A DNA stretch of 64,000 bases, from assembly GCA_963768075.1 (NCBI GenBank), contig CAVYHD010000033.1:372001-436000 (forward strand), given 5' to 3'. A model generated the notes under the pieces. The model made no database searches and was not told the origin of the DNA. It saw nothing but the letters and a program-made list of their open reading frames with translations. The translations under genes were made by a program, and so were the position numbers. Of the stretch, positions 18,783 to 27,843 are shown piece by piece. This stretch comes from QHXW01 sp963768075 (GTDB lineage Bacteria; Acidobacteriota; Terriglobia; Bryobacterales; Bryobacteraceae). Position 1 is the first letter of the stretch, and every line of letters starts with the position of its first letter.

Positions 18783-20822
18783 ATGCTGCTGCATGCGAGA
18801 CTGCTGATTTGGGCCATTTGCTGCACAAGCATGGCGGCAGCACACTCTCCGTTGCTGCCGAAGCCGCAACAGATCCAGTACGGGCCGGACCGGCTGCCGC
18901 TGCGCGGTTTATACATTCGCCTGGCCCGCGACGCTGCCGGCGAGGACCGGTTCGCGGCCGGCGAGCTCGCCGCCATCCTGTCGGCCCACTGCGCGACTCC
19001 GATTCCAATCGCGGAGAGCCCGGATGGTACCGGACCTTCCATTGTCTTTAAGCGCACAGGGCCCGTCGCCAGCCTTCCCGTACCCGGCGAGCGGCCCGGC
19101 CCCGGCTCGCGCGAGGCGTACCGGCTGAAGATTACGCCGGGCGGCGGCGAAATCGAAGCCATCTCGTCGGCCGGCCTCTATTACGCCGTTCAAACTCTAC
19201 GGCAACTGGTCGAAGGCGATGGCTGCGGCGCACTCCCTGAGGTCGAGATTCATGACTGGCCAGCTCTCGCATACCGCGGCACCATGGTCGACATGAGCCA
19301 CGGCGCTCTGCCCACAGAGAACGAAGTAAAGCGGCAAATCGATTTTCTCGCGCGCTGGAAGGCCAATCAGTACTACATCTACAGCGAAGGCGCCATCGAG
19401 CTGGACGGCTATCCGCTGCTGAACCCCGAAGGCCGGTTCTCGAAAGAGCAGATCCGGCGCATCATTGCTTACGGCCGCGAACGCCACGTGGATGTCATCC
19501 CGTTCCTCGAACTCTACGGCCATTTGCACGACCTGCTGCGCATCGAGCTCTACTCGGGCCTCGGCGCTTTCCCGCATTCCGTGGAGCTAGACCCGGCTAA
19601 CCCCGACGCCATGCGTTTGCTGGCAGACTGGGCCGGACAAATTTTGGACCTGTTCCCGAGCCCGTTCGTGCACGTCGGATTCGACGAGACCTGGCGCATC
19701 GAGGATGTCGCGAAGAAGCGCGGCAATACCACGCCCGCCGCCCTGTTTGTCGAGCAGCTTGGCAACGTAGCGAAATTGTTCAGCCAGCATGGGAAGACTG
19801 TAATGGCGTGGGCCGATGTCATGGTGAAGTATCCGGATACTATCGATCGCCTGCCGCAAGGCCTGATTCCCGTCGCGTGGGCTTATGAGGCGCAGCCGGA
19901 TATTAAGAAATGGCTGGATCCCCTGGTCGCCAGGCATCTGCCCCATTTCATCCAGTCAGGAATCGCGAACTGGGAGCAAATTGCGCTCAACTTCGACATG
20001 ACCTTTTCCAATATCGACAACTTTCTGGCCGCGGGGCGGCGATCGGGTGCGCTCGGCATGATTAACTCCGTTTGGACCGACAGCGCGCAAACCTTACTGC
20101 GCCTGACATGGCCGGCCATGGCTTATGGCGCCGCCGCACCATGGCAATCCGCGCCTATGGATCGCGACGGCTTCTTTGGCCAATACGCCACGTTGATGTA
20201 CGGAGGTGCCAGCGCGCCGGAGGTGGCCGCGGCCCTCGAGAATCTCAACAAATCCGAGTTAGCCGTCGAGAGAGTGTTTGGAGAAGCTTCGATTCACGAA
20301 ATGTGGGGGGATCCGTTTAGCGCTGCCAATTTGAAGCGGACGGCCAATCACGTTGAAGATTTCCGGCAGGCGCGCGTGCTCGCCGAGAAATCGCAAACGC
20401 ACATTTATCAAGCGATGAAGGACGGCGCTGATGCGTCTGCGCTTCAATCTTTACTCCTCGCCGGGCGCATGCTCGATTTCGCGGGTTACAAGTTTTTGAA
20501 CAGCCTGGAGATCGCTGACCGCTGGCAATCTTTCGGTTCTTACAACAGTGACCGGTACTGGAACGAGATCGGGTCCGAGGTAGTGTACCAATCGCACGGC
20601 CGCTTCGCGGACATGATGGATGACGCGACGCAAATTGCCGCGTCCTATCGGACCGCGTGGCTCGCGGAGTATACGCCGTACCGCCTCGCCGCGGCCGCGG
20701 GCCGGTGGGATAACGAATATAGTTACTGGCTCAGACTTCAAAACCGGTTCCGGAGCGTCGCCGGCGGACTGAAGGAAGGTAGCAGTCTGCCGCCCCTGGA
20801 TACTGTAATCGGTGTGCAATAA
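18783..20822 (+). CDS. Exported glycoside hydrolase family 20 (beta-N-acetylhexosaminidase-like)
   Basis: A 679-residue protein with a signal peptide (LLIWAICCTSMAAAHS). Next comes a GH20b-type domain (LPKPQQIQYG ... GLYYAVQTLRQL), then the GH20 barrel starting DWPALAYRGTMVDMSHG. The catalytic pair is in VHVGFDETW (Asp-Glu). It would remove terminal N-acetyl-glucosamine or -galactosamine from glycans outside the cytoplasm. GGGAGAG precedes ATG 18783, 16 bases after the dehydrogenase stop. This makes an amino-sugar source likely for the operon. The region after residue about 480 is helical and less typical. Confidence 0.85.
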   Translation: MLLHARLLIWAICCTSMAAAHSPLLPKPQQIQYGPDRLPLRGLYIRLARDAAGEDRFAAGELAAILSAHCATPIPIAESPDGTGPSIVFKRTGPVASLPVPGERPGPGSREAYRLKITPGGGEIEAISSAGLYYAVQTLRQLVEGDGCGALPEVEIHDWPALAYRGTMVDMSHGALPTENEVKRQIDFLARWKANQYYIYSEGAIELDGYPLLNPEGRFSKEQIRRIIAYGRERHVDVIPFLELYGHLHDLLRIELYSGLGAFPHSVELDPANPDAMRLLADWAGQILDLFPSPFVHVGFDETWRIEDVAKKRGNTTPAALFVEQLGNVAKLFSQHGKTVMAWADVMVKYPDTIDRLPQGLIPVAWAYEAQPDIKKWLDPLVARHLPHFIQSGIANWEQIALNFDMTFSNIDNFLAAGRRSGALGMINSVWTDSAQTLLRLTWPAMAYGAAAPWQSAPMDRDGFFGQYATLMYGGASAPEVAAALENLNKSELAVERVFGEASIHEMWGDPFSAANLKRTANHVEDFRQARVLAEKSQTHIYQAMKDGADASALQSLLLAGRMLDFAGYKFLNSLEIADRWQSFGSYNSDRYWNEIGSEVVYQSHGRFADMMDDATQIAASYRTAWLAEYTPYRLAAAAGRWDNEYSYWLRLQNRFRSVAGGLKEGSSLPPLDTVIGVQ

Positions 20823-20934
20823 CTCGAAGAGGATGCCCGTATGGTTGCTTGGCTGGAACTGATAACTCGGACCCTTAAGTGATCAACCTGGTTCTTTCAA
20901 TAGAATGCAGGGTAACATCAAAGGTGACCGGCAA

Positions 20935-22020
20935 ATGAAATCGAGACGAGAATTCCTGGGCGCGGCGGCGCTGACGGCTGCCGCATCGAAATTGCGTGGA
21001 GCGAGCGATTACAAAATGGCCGTGATTGGCCTGGTGCACTCCCACGTCTGGGGGCATCTGGGAGCGATGCTGAAGGGCGAGCACGCCAAACTCGTGGGTA
21101 TCGCGGAAACCGAGCCGGAGCTGATCGCCCAAGCCAAGAAGCGCGGCGCGGATCAGGTGCCGTTCTTCAGCAACTATCACGCGATGCTGAATGATGTGCG
21201 CCCCGATTTCATTTGGGCCTTCGTCGAGAACAACCGTCACTTGGAAATCGTGGAGGCGTGCGCGCCGAAGAAGATCCACGCGATTTTCGAGAAGCCGCTC
21301 GCCGCTACCTACGCGCAGGCGCTGATCGTGCGGCGCCTCGCGCAACAGCATGGTATGCAGGTGATGACTAATTACCAGATGGCGTGGTGGCCGGCCAATT
21401 ACGCGGCCAAAGCGGCCGTCGATGCCGGATCGCTTGGCCAGGCGTGGCGCCTGCGCGGCATCGTTGGGCACGGCGGCCCTGGCGGCCCGCAAGGTCTCAA
21501 TAAGTATTTCTTCGACTGGCTGACGGACCCGGAGAAAAACGGCGCCGGGGCGCTTATGGACTTCGGCTGCTACAACGCGTTATGGTCGCTCTGGTATTTC
21601 GGCCGCCCCGACAAAGTGTACGCGCAGGTAAACCACCTGCGTCCGCAAGAGTTCCCCAAAGTGGAAGACAACGCGGACCTGCTGCTGTCGTGGCGCGACA
21701 GCGTCGGCATCTTCGAGGGAAGCTGGGACCTGCCGCGGGGCTTTCAAGATCTCGAGATTTTCGGGCGCAAGGGCAGCGTATACATGAAGGACGGCAGCGT
21801 GGAGTTGCGCGTGGGACGCGACGCCACGCAACTCACGCTCGATCCATTGCCGCCGGAGCGCGCCGAGCCCATCGCCTACCTGGTGCACTCGCTCCAAGCG
21901 AACAAATCACTCGAAGGATTGACCGCACTCGATATAAACGTCGGCGTCGTTGAAATCGTCGAGGCCGCGAAGAGATCGGTCGAAAGCGGGAATTCGGTAT
22001 CGCTGCCGCTCAAAGCATAG
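20935..22020 (+). CDS. Tat-exported Gfo/Idh/MocA-family oxidoreductase
   Basis: A 361-residue NAD(P)-type oxidoreductase. It begins with a twin-arginine signal (SRREFLGAAALTAAASKLRG), then a Rossmann fold (KMAVIGLVHSHVWG) and the family EKP motif (IFEKPLAA). A C-terminal alpha/beta domain follows with GALMDFGCYN. AAGGTGA precedes ATG 20935 by eight bases. It follows the GH20 gene by 112 bases on the same strand, so it may act on the released sugar. Tat export fits a folded cofactor-loaded enzyme, as in glucose-fructose oxidoreductase. Confidence 0.85.
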   Translation: MKSRREFLGAAALTAAASKLRGASDYKMAVIGLVHSHVWGHLGAMLKGEHAKLVGIAETEPELIAQAKKRGADQVPFFSNYHAMLNDVRPDFIWAFVENNRHLEIVEACAPKKIHAIFEKPLAATYAQALIVRRLAQQHGMQVMTNYQMAWWPANYAAKAAVDAGSLGQAWRLRGIVGHGGPGGPQGLNKYFFDWLTDPEKNGAGALMDFGCYNALWSLWYFGRPDKVYAQVNHLRPQEFPKVEDNADLLLSWRDSVGIFEGSWDLPRGFQDLEIFGRKGSVYMKDGSVELRVGRDATQLTLDPLPPERAEPIAYLVHSLQANKSLEGLTALDINVGVVEIVEAAKRSVESGNSVSLPLKA

Positions 22021-22022
22021 GG

Positions 22023-22037
22023 GCCGGGACCCCCGGC
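22023..22037. terminator. Short GC hairpin between convergent genes
   Basis: GCCGGG and CCCGGC flank a three-base loop in the 22-base gap between the convergent oxidoreductase and DUF1015 genes. No T-run follows on either strand, so function as a two-way terminator is only suggested by position. Confidence 0.3.
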
Positions 22038-22042
22038 GACGC

Positions 22043-23281
22043 TCATTCGTCGACTTTGTAGATCGTCAATCCCGAAAGTAGCTTCGGATAGAAATCCGTG
22101 GACTTCTGCGGCATCACGCCACCTGAAAATGAAATGCGCGCGACGTCCTCGATCGCGCTGGGACGCAGCAGAAACGCAAGCTGCGCTTCGCCGCGCCGCG
22201 CTGCGTCGATGGCTTTGTCGAGGCCACGCACATAGCGCAAGTTCTTTTCCGCGCGTACGGCTTCTTCTGTAATGCCGAGCACGTCGCGCAACAGCAGCTC
22301 GTGCAGGATCGGAACATCCAGATGGTCCGCGGCGGTGCGCGGGCGCAGTAGGTGGATCTGGTCACCGATTGCCGCGCCGATCGCGCCGCGGCCGGCGCCG
22401 GCCCAGAGGGCCTGCAACTGCTCCGGAGAAGCAACTGGCTCAATGCTGAATGTGGAGCCGGCTCGTTTCAGGAACTCAGCCGAATTGAAATTCGCAAGTC
22501 CGTTCACCAGGCGATGCGTTGCCAGAATTTTCAGTCCCGGCGAATGCATGTTCACGAAGGTCATCATCACGCGAGAAGCGCCCGGCAGGTTCGGATTCTG
22601 GTTGCGAAATGCCAGTGCGGTTTCATAGCGGTGGTGCCCGTCGGCAATCAACAGCTTTTTGTCGTCCATCAGACGGCGGATGGCGTCGATGCGGGGGGCA
22701 TCGGAAATTTTCCACAGGCGATGCTCAGCTCCATATTCATCCGTAACCGCTGCCGTTGGTTGCACTTGCGCGGATTCTTCGAGAAGCCGATCGATTTCCC
22801 GCTGGGGATCAGGATACAGCATGAAAATCTGCCCGAAATGAGCATGCGTGTGGCGCAGAAGTTCGAGCCGATCCTGTTTTGGGCCGGAAAGCGTCTGCTC
22901 GTGACGGTGGACGACGCCAGCGCTGTAGTCTTCGACCGGCCCTAAGCCTATGAATCCACAGCGCGAAAGCCGTTCGCCGGTATCCGGCACCGAGAAATCC
23001 TGAAAGTAAGCGAACAGGCACGGCTCCGGATCTTGGGCGAGAACGCCGCGCCCGGTCCATTCCCGTAAGAAGGTGGCGGCGCGAGTATAGACATTGTGTG
23101 CGGCGCCATCGGTTCCAAACCGTTCCCCAAGAATGATCCGGACCAGGTTGAACGGGCTGAGAGCCAGGTACCGGGCCTGCATTTCGGGCGAAATCTTGTC
23201 GTACGGCTGAGTTACGAGCTTCGCAAGCGGTCCGGCTGCCGGACTGTAGCGATAGGCTTGAAAAGGGAGAATTTTGGCCAT
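22043..23281 (-). CDS. DUF1015 family protein
   Basis: A 412-residue protein matching the DUF1015 pattern: PFQAYRYSPAAGPLAKLVTQPYDKIS at the start, RHEQTLSGPKQDRLELL in the middle and the hallmark ADGHHRYETAL around residue 215. The biochemical role of the family is not settled, to my knowledge. It lies on the same strand as galactokinase, 156 bases downstream, so it may belong to that unit or have its own promoter. Confidence 0.85.
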   Translation of the reverse strand: MAKILPFQAYRYSPAAGPLAKLVTQPYDKISPEMQARYLALSPFNLVRIILGERFGTDGAAHNVYTRAATFLREWTGRGVLAQDPEPCLFAYFQDFSVPDTGERLSRCGFIGLGPVEDYSAGVVHRHEQTLSGPKQDRLELLRHTHAHFGQIFMLYPDPQREIDRLLEESAQVQPTAAVTDEYGAEHRLWKISDAPRIDAIRRLMDDKKLLIADGHHRYETALAFRNQNPNLPGASRVMMTFVNMHSPGLKILATHRLVNGLANFNSAEFLKRAGSTFSIEPVASPEQLQALWAGAGRGAIGAAIGDQIHLLRPRTAADHLDVPILHELLLRDVLGITEEAVRAEKNLRYVRGLDKAIDAARRGEAQLAFLLRPSAIEDVARISFSGGVMPQKSTDFYPKLLSGLTIYKVDE

Positions 23282-23437
23282 CCGGGCGGAAGCTCAAGCA
23301 TAGCAGAATCGACTTAGAAGAGGGGCACAGGGGGCGCCGCCTTCGACCCCCCGCTTGTGCCGTTAGAATTCCACGATGGGCGCTTCCAGCCTGCGTGGAA
23401 TAAGGGGCAGCCAATCTCGCCCCGAAAGGAGCATTCT

Positions 23438-24619
23438 TTAGCGTGAGAGTGGCGTTTGGGAGGGATTATTCTCAAGATTTTTTACTTCGCCGGCGCCACC
23501 GGAGGGGTGGCATTCCACCATTTGGGGAATGATGCCAAAACGTTCGTGATAGGCGTATAAAATTTCCTGCCGGAAGCGGTCCGCAGCGCCTTGGCGCAGC
23601 AGATTTACAGTACAGCCGCCGAAACCTCCGCCGGTCATGCGCGCACCCAGAACGCCTTCGATTCCAATGGCGGTGTCAACGAGGAAATCGAGCTCCGCGC
23701 AGCTCACTTCGTAATCATGCTGCAGGCTGAGGTGGGATTCGATCATGAGCTGGCCCATGCGCTCGAGGTCCCGCCGGCCAGCCGCATGGACGAACAAACC
23801 AACGCGCTCGTTTTCGGTCACCACGTGCCGCGCACGGCGGCCGATCACGCGGGGCAGCGATGGCGCAGATTTTTGGAGCAACTCGGGGGTGACATCGCGG
23901 AGGCTGGACACGGCGGGATCCAGCTGCTGGATAGCCTCGACCGCGGCGGCGCACTCCTCGGTGCGCTGCCTGTAAGCGGAGGCTCCCAGAGCATGCTTGA
24001 CCATGGTGTTGACGGCGAGGAACTCGACTCCCTGAGGAAGGTCCACGGCCTTGCCCTCGAGGCTACGGCAATCGATAAGGAGCGCGGCATCTTTGCGCGC
24101 GAACAAGGAAACGAATTGGTCCATGATGCCGCAGGGGGTGCCGACAAAACTTCCCTCGGCGCGGCGGCACAACTCAGCCAAGCGCAGAGGCTCGATGGTC
24201 TGATCCCCCAATAGGGCCAGGGCGCAAGAGACTTCCAATGCGGCCGAAGAGCTTAAGCCGGAACCTTCGGGAACGGTGCTGTGAATCAGGAGCGCCTTAG
24301 GATCGACCTGGTAGCCGGCGCGAACCAGCTCGCGAGCTACGCCAGCGGGATAATCGCTCCAATCGTGCGCGGGGGCCAGATCGCTGATTGCGGTCGCCGG
24401 CCACGCTCTCAATTCCCGTTTTTCCTCAGAGTACACACGCAGCTGATCGTCGGAAGAAGGCGCCATGGCCACAAAGCAAGCCAGATCGAGCGCCACTGGA
24501 AGGACGAAGCCGAGGTTGTAGTCGGTGTGCTCACCGATGAGATTGACGCGGCCGGGTGCGCGAAAAACGCGAACGTCCTGATCGGTTCCGTACTGACGGC
24601 GAAACGCCTCGCGGATCAC
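23438..24619 (-). CDS. galK: Galactokinase
   Basis: A 393-residue GHMP kinase. The galactokinase signature GRVNLIGEHTDYNLGFVLP is near residue 24, the phosphate-binding GSGLSSSAALEV near 118, and GARMTGGGFGGCTVN near 340. It phosphorylates galactose at C1, the first committed step of the Leloir pathway. Its start overlaps the stop of the upstream small membrane protein by four bases, and a sodium/solute symporter lies just before that. This fits uptake followed by phosphorylation. galT and galE are not in this window. Confidence 0.94.
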   Translation of the reverse strand: MIREAFRRQYGTDQDVRVFRAPGRVNLIGEHTDYNLGFVLPVALDLACFVAMAPSSDDQLRVYSEEKRELRAWPATAISDLAPAHDWSDYPAGVARELVRAGYQVDPKALLIHSTVPEGSGLSSSAALEVSCALALLGDQTIEPLRLAELCRRAEGSFVGTPCGIMDQFVSLFARKDAALLIDCRSLEGKAVDLPQGVEFLAVNTMVKHALGASAYRQRTEECAAAVEAIQQLDPAVSSLRDVTPELLQKSAPSLPRVIGRRARHVVTENERVGLFVHAAGRRDLERMGQLMIESHLSLQHDYEVSCAELDFLVDTAIGIEGVLGARMTGGGFGGCTVNLLRQGAADRFRQEILYAYHERFGIIPQMVECHPSGGAGEVKNLENNPSQTPLSR

Positions 24620-24804
24620 GGTCGCTTCCGCGACGCCATGAGCAGCATAAAGCCGCCGAACGCCAGCATGACGATCCCGCAGTACAGATTGACGTTCAGG
24701 GTGGTTAGCGAAGCCCGCAGCCCGGGGGAAAAGACGCCCAAACCGAGCAGAATCACGCCCAATATGGAGAAGAACCAGCCGGCCGGTGCGCGGAGATCGA
24801 GCAT
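24616..24804 (-). CDS. Small two-helix membrane protein
   Basis: A 62-residue protein with two hydrophobic segments (about 10-27 and 40-56) and a basic C-terminus (SRKRP). It sits tightly between the symporter (two-base gap) and galK (four-base overlap), which argues that it is translated. It could be an accessory subunit of the transporter, but no family is recognised. Confidence 0.7.
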   Translation of the reverse strand: MLDLRAPAGWFFSILGVILLGLGVFSPGLRASLTTLNVNLYCGIVMLAFGGFMLLMASRKRP

Positions 24805-24806
24805 GG

Positions 24807-26456
24807 TTATCGGAACCAGACGTTCAGCAGAATCAGCACTGCAATAACCAAAATCGCGACGGGCGCCGGCCTCCGATACCAGCTTACGCCAGTCTCCTCC
24901 GGAAGTTTGGTCAAGCCGTAAACCAGCCCGTGCAGCTCCTCGGCAGGGCGTGGTTTAGTGGCGAAGCTAACCAGTGCGGTGACAACAAAGCAGGCGCTGA
25001 AGGCGAAGATGGCGATCCAAAAGTTTTGCGCCATAGTGGAAGGCAGAGTAATTAAAGGAGCGATCCAGCCTCCCTTATGCTCGGCAATGGTCAGGCCGTG
25101 CGTCAGCGAAGCCACGACACTGCCGGTGAGCATGCCGGCAAAGGCGCCATGTCCAGTGCTACGGCGCCAGAACATGCCGAGCAGGAATGTAGCCAGCAGC
25201 GGCGCGTTCACAAATCCGAACACCAACTGGAGGATATCCATGATGTTGTTGTACCGCTGCGCCACGTAAGCGGCGCCGATCGACAGCACCGTGCCAACGA
25301 CGGTGGTAATACGTCCGACCATCAGATAGTGCTGGTCGGGCGCGCCTTTGCGAATGTAGCTTTGATAAATGTCGTATGTCCAGACGGTATTAAACGCAGT
25401 AACATTACCGGCCATGCCCGACATAAAGGACGCCATGAGCGCGGTCAGACCAACGCCGAGCATGCCCGAAGGATAGAACTGCGCCATGAGCGTGGTGAAC
25501 ACCTGGTCATAATCGTAAGTGTCTCCCTTGAGCGGCAGAACGTAACCGACGCTCATCTTGGCCAGCGCCAAGGCCGCGATCCCAGGAATAATCACGATGA
25601 AAGGCATTGCCATCTTAGGGAATGCGGCGATGAGCGGCGTGCGGCGCGCGGCGGACATGGACTCAGCCGCCATAGCGCGCTGCACGACCAGGAAATTCGT
25701 ACACCAATAACCGAACGAGAGCGTGAAGCCGAGACCAAAGATCATGCCGAAGACTTCGACGCCCATGGGGTTCTGGCTGGCGCTCGACATGTAACGCCAA
25801 CTGTGGGTCATGACGGGGGGCAACCGGGATTGGATCCCGCTCCAGCCGCCCGCCTTCATGACCGAGAGGATGGCGAGCGGCGTGAATCCCAGAACGATGA
25901 GGAAGAACTGAAGCACCTCATTGTAAATGGCGCTGGTGAGGCCGCCCAGAAAAGTGTAGACAAGAACGATGGCTGCTGAAAACAGCACCGATGCCGTGAA
26001 GCTCCAGCCGAGCACGAGGTGGAGCAGCAGGCCGAGGGCGTACATGGAGATGCCGGACGAAAACACGGTCATCACGGCGAAGGTAATAGCATTCAGCCCG
26101 CGCGTCTTTTCGTCGAAGCGCAGCTTCAGGTATTCGGGCACCGAGCGCGCCTTGCTGCCGTAATAGAACGGCATCATGAAGATGCCGACGAACAGCATGG
26201 CGGGCACGGCGCCGATCCAGTAGAAATGCGCGGTCATGATGCCGTACTTCGCGCCGGAAGCCGACATGCCGATGACTTCCTGAGCGCCGAGGTTGGCGGC
26301 TAGAAAGGCGAGGCTAGTGATCCAGACGGGGACGGAGCGGCCCGAAGTGAGGAAGTCGCCGCTGGAACCTACGGACTTCCGCAGCCGCCAGCCGATGCCG
26401 AGGACGAAGGCAAAGTAGACGCCGAGGATGAGATAGTCAACCCAGTCGAGTTTCAC
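24807..26456 (-). CDS. Sodium:solute symporter (SSS family), probably sugar uptake
   Basis: About 550 residues with 13-14 hydrophobic helices. SSS features include DYLILGVYFAFVLGIGW at the start, SGRSVPVWITSLAFLAANLGAQEVIG in the first inverted repeat, and ALMASFMSGMAGNVTAFNTVWTYDIYQ in the conserved sodium-site helix. GTG 26456 puts the start just before helix 1; a TTG at 26528 would give a longer product, and neither has a strong ribosome site. Followed by a small membrane protein and galK, so galactose or a related sugar is the likely cargo. Confidence 0.86.
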   Translation of the reverse strand: MKLDWVDYLILGVYFAFVLGIGWRLRKSVGSSGDFLTSGRSVPVWITSLAFLAANLGAQEVIGMSASGAKYGIMTAHFYWIGAVPAMLFVGIFMMPFYYGSKARSVPEYLKLRFDEKTRGLNAITFAVMTVFSSGISMYALGLLLHLVLGWSFTASVLFSAAIVLVYTFLGGLTSAIYNEVLQFFLIVLGFTPLAILSVMKAGGWSGIQSRLPPVMTHSWRYMSSASQNPMGVEVFGMIFGLGFTLSFGYWCTNFLVVQRAMAAESMSAARRTPLIAAFPKMAMPFIVIIPGIAALALAKMSVGYVLPLKGDTYDYDQVFTTLMAQFYPSGMLGVGLTALMASFMSGMAGNVTAFNTVWTYDIYQSYIRKGAPDQHYLMVGRITTVVGTVLSIGAAYVAQRYNNIMDILQLVFGFVNAPLLATFLLGMFWRRSTGHGAFAGMLTGSVVASLTHGLTIAEHKGGWIAPLITLPSTMAQNFWIAIFAFSACFVVTALVSFATKPRPAEELHGLVYGLTKLPEETGVSWYRRPAPVAILVIAVLILLNVWFR

Positions 26457-26588
26457 CTCTTGACCCGGAAGCCTCCCCGAAGTGGAATTGGAACCGTGAG
26501 TGTATCGCGGCGGGAGAGTGGAAGGCAAATTGGGCGGGCATGAAAGCGATTACATCAGACGGTTGCAAACAGGATGGCAGTCAAACTG

Positions 26589-26990
26589 TCAGCGCTTCTT
26601 TCGGTGGTTCTGGACAGCGCTCCGGAGAGGCTGAGCTGCGGTCCGACGCTTTTGCCCCGACTTTGCATTCTTCTCGATCCGTAGCGTCCATGCCGTGCGC
26701 AGTGCGCCGGTGAGAACATCCTCGGTGGCCGACGCGAGCCTTATGTGGGTCATTCCCATCCTTCCCCAACCGCCGGCAATTGGCACGAAAGTCTCGGGCA
26801 GTTCCTCGACGAACGCGGCCTGCTGCTCCGGAGTAAGCATCAGGTTCCCGTAGCCCTGACGCTGGGAGGCGAGGGTGGCAAATATCCTGCCGCCCACGCG
26901 GAAATCCGGCGCGCCCATGTGCGAGCTCTCTTCAGCGCCTTCCAGACTCAGAGCAATCCGTCGAAAGTCTTCCGCGTTCATTCCAGGCAT
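26589..26990 (-). CDS. MmcQ/YjbR-family protein
   Basis: About 133 residues with the MmcQ/YjbR (DUF419) fold pattern: FRRIALSLEGAEESSHMGAPDFRVGGRIFATL, then LTPEQQAAFVEELPETFVPIAGGWGRMGMTHIRL. These small proteins resemble DNA-binding double-wing folds, but their role is uncertain. ATG 26990 fits the family start; the open frame continues upstream through the divergent exported-protein gene without homology. The C-terminal tail is strongly basic. Confidence 0.78.
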   Translation of the reverse strand: MPGMNAEDFRRIALSLEGAEESSHMGAPDFRVGGRIFATLASQRQGYGNLMLTPEQQAAFVEELPETFVPIAGGWGRMGMTHIRLASATEDVLTGALRTAWTLRIEKNAKSGQKRRTAAQPLRSAVQNHRKKR

Positions 26991-27131
26991 CGTACGAGTT
27001 TCCCCGCGAGTATCCCACATCGGAAGCCAGGGACGGACGGTCGCGGGCGAGATCGCGTCCCTCATCTTTCTGAGGTAGAATCTCCGGATGCCTTGCCACC
27101 AGATTGCGCAGCTCCTCCAGAAAATCCGCGG

Positions 27132-27617
27132 ATGAAAAAAACTTTCGGGATGCTGATTCTTGGCGCTCTCGCGCTGGTTGCGGCAGACGATCCATTTGTC
27201 GGAACCTGGAAGCTCAACGTCGCCAAATCCACCTACAGTCCGGGCCCGCCCCCGCAGTCGCAAACGGTCACGATTGGCGCAGACGATCCACAAGAATGGG
27301 GGAGCCGGCAAGAGGTCGCCGTGAGTGAGGTGGATGGCAAAGGGCAAACACTGAATTGGTCTTATTCGGCCACGCCAGGGACCATGCGGCACGGCTTGTT
27401 AGTGGGCACGGCAACGATCGCTGGTGTGGCCGGTGCCAGCGTACTAGAGACGCGCAACAGAAGAAATTCGGTGGACCACGAGTGGAAGATGGGTAAGGCA
27501 ACGCGGAAGGGACACGGTGTGATTTCCAAGGACGGGAGAACCATGACCTACACTCTGAAGGGGACCGGTGCCGACGGCAAGAAGGTTAGTAACAGATCGG
27601 TTTACGAGAAACAATGA
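27132..27617 (+). CDS. Small exported protein of unknown function
   Basis: A 161-residue protein with a signal peptide (MKKTFGMLILGALALVAA), then DPFVGTWKLNVAKSTYSPGPPP, a lipocalin/avidin-like opening (G-W-L) common in acidobacterial secreted proteins, followed by alternating beta-strand sequence to the end. No catalytic motif is visible. Divergent from the MmcQ gene. The assignment as a beta-barrel ligand binder is an inference. Confidence 0.72.
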   Translation: MKKTFGMLILGALALVAADDPFVGTWKLNVAKSTYSPGPPPQSQTVTIGADDPQEWGSRQEVAVSEVDGKGQTLNWSYSATPGTMRHGLLVGTATIAGVAGASVLETRNRRNSVDHEWKMGKATRKGHGVISKDGRTMTYTLKGTGADGKKVSNRSVYEKQ

Positions 27618-27843
27618 ACCTCTTGGTAGATTATTTGCGAGGCATGGCTGGGAGTGCGAAGGTCGGAAACAAGAGCTGCACGATGACACGGAACCCGCGA
27701 CGAATCCAACTTACTCCCAGCCAACTGATTTTTGTCTCGATACTATCAATTGTCAAGAGACTAGCGCTAGGAAACGAAAGATTATATGTACGCCACCGCG
27801 CAGTGATATCCGAACGTTAGCGTACTAAGAATGGCATTTAGTG

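Noticed and set aside
27761..27770. Perfect palindrome CTAGCGCTAG
   Set aside because: Ten bases, single copy, not placed before a gene start; too short to support an operator or site-specific recombination site.
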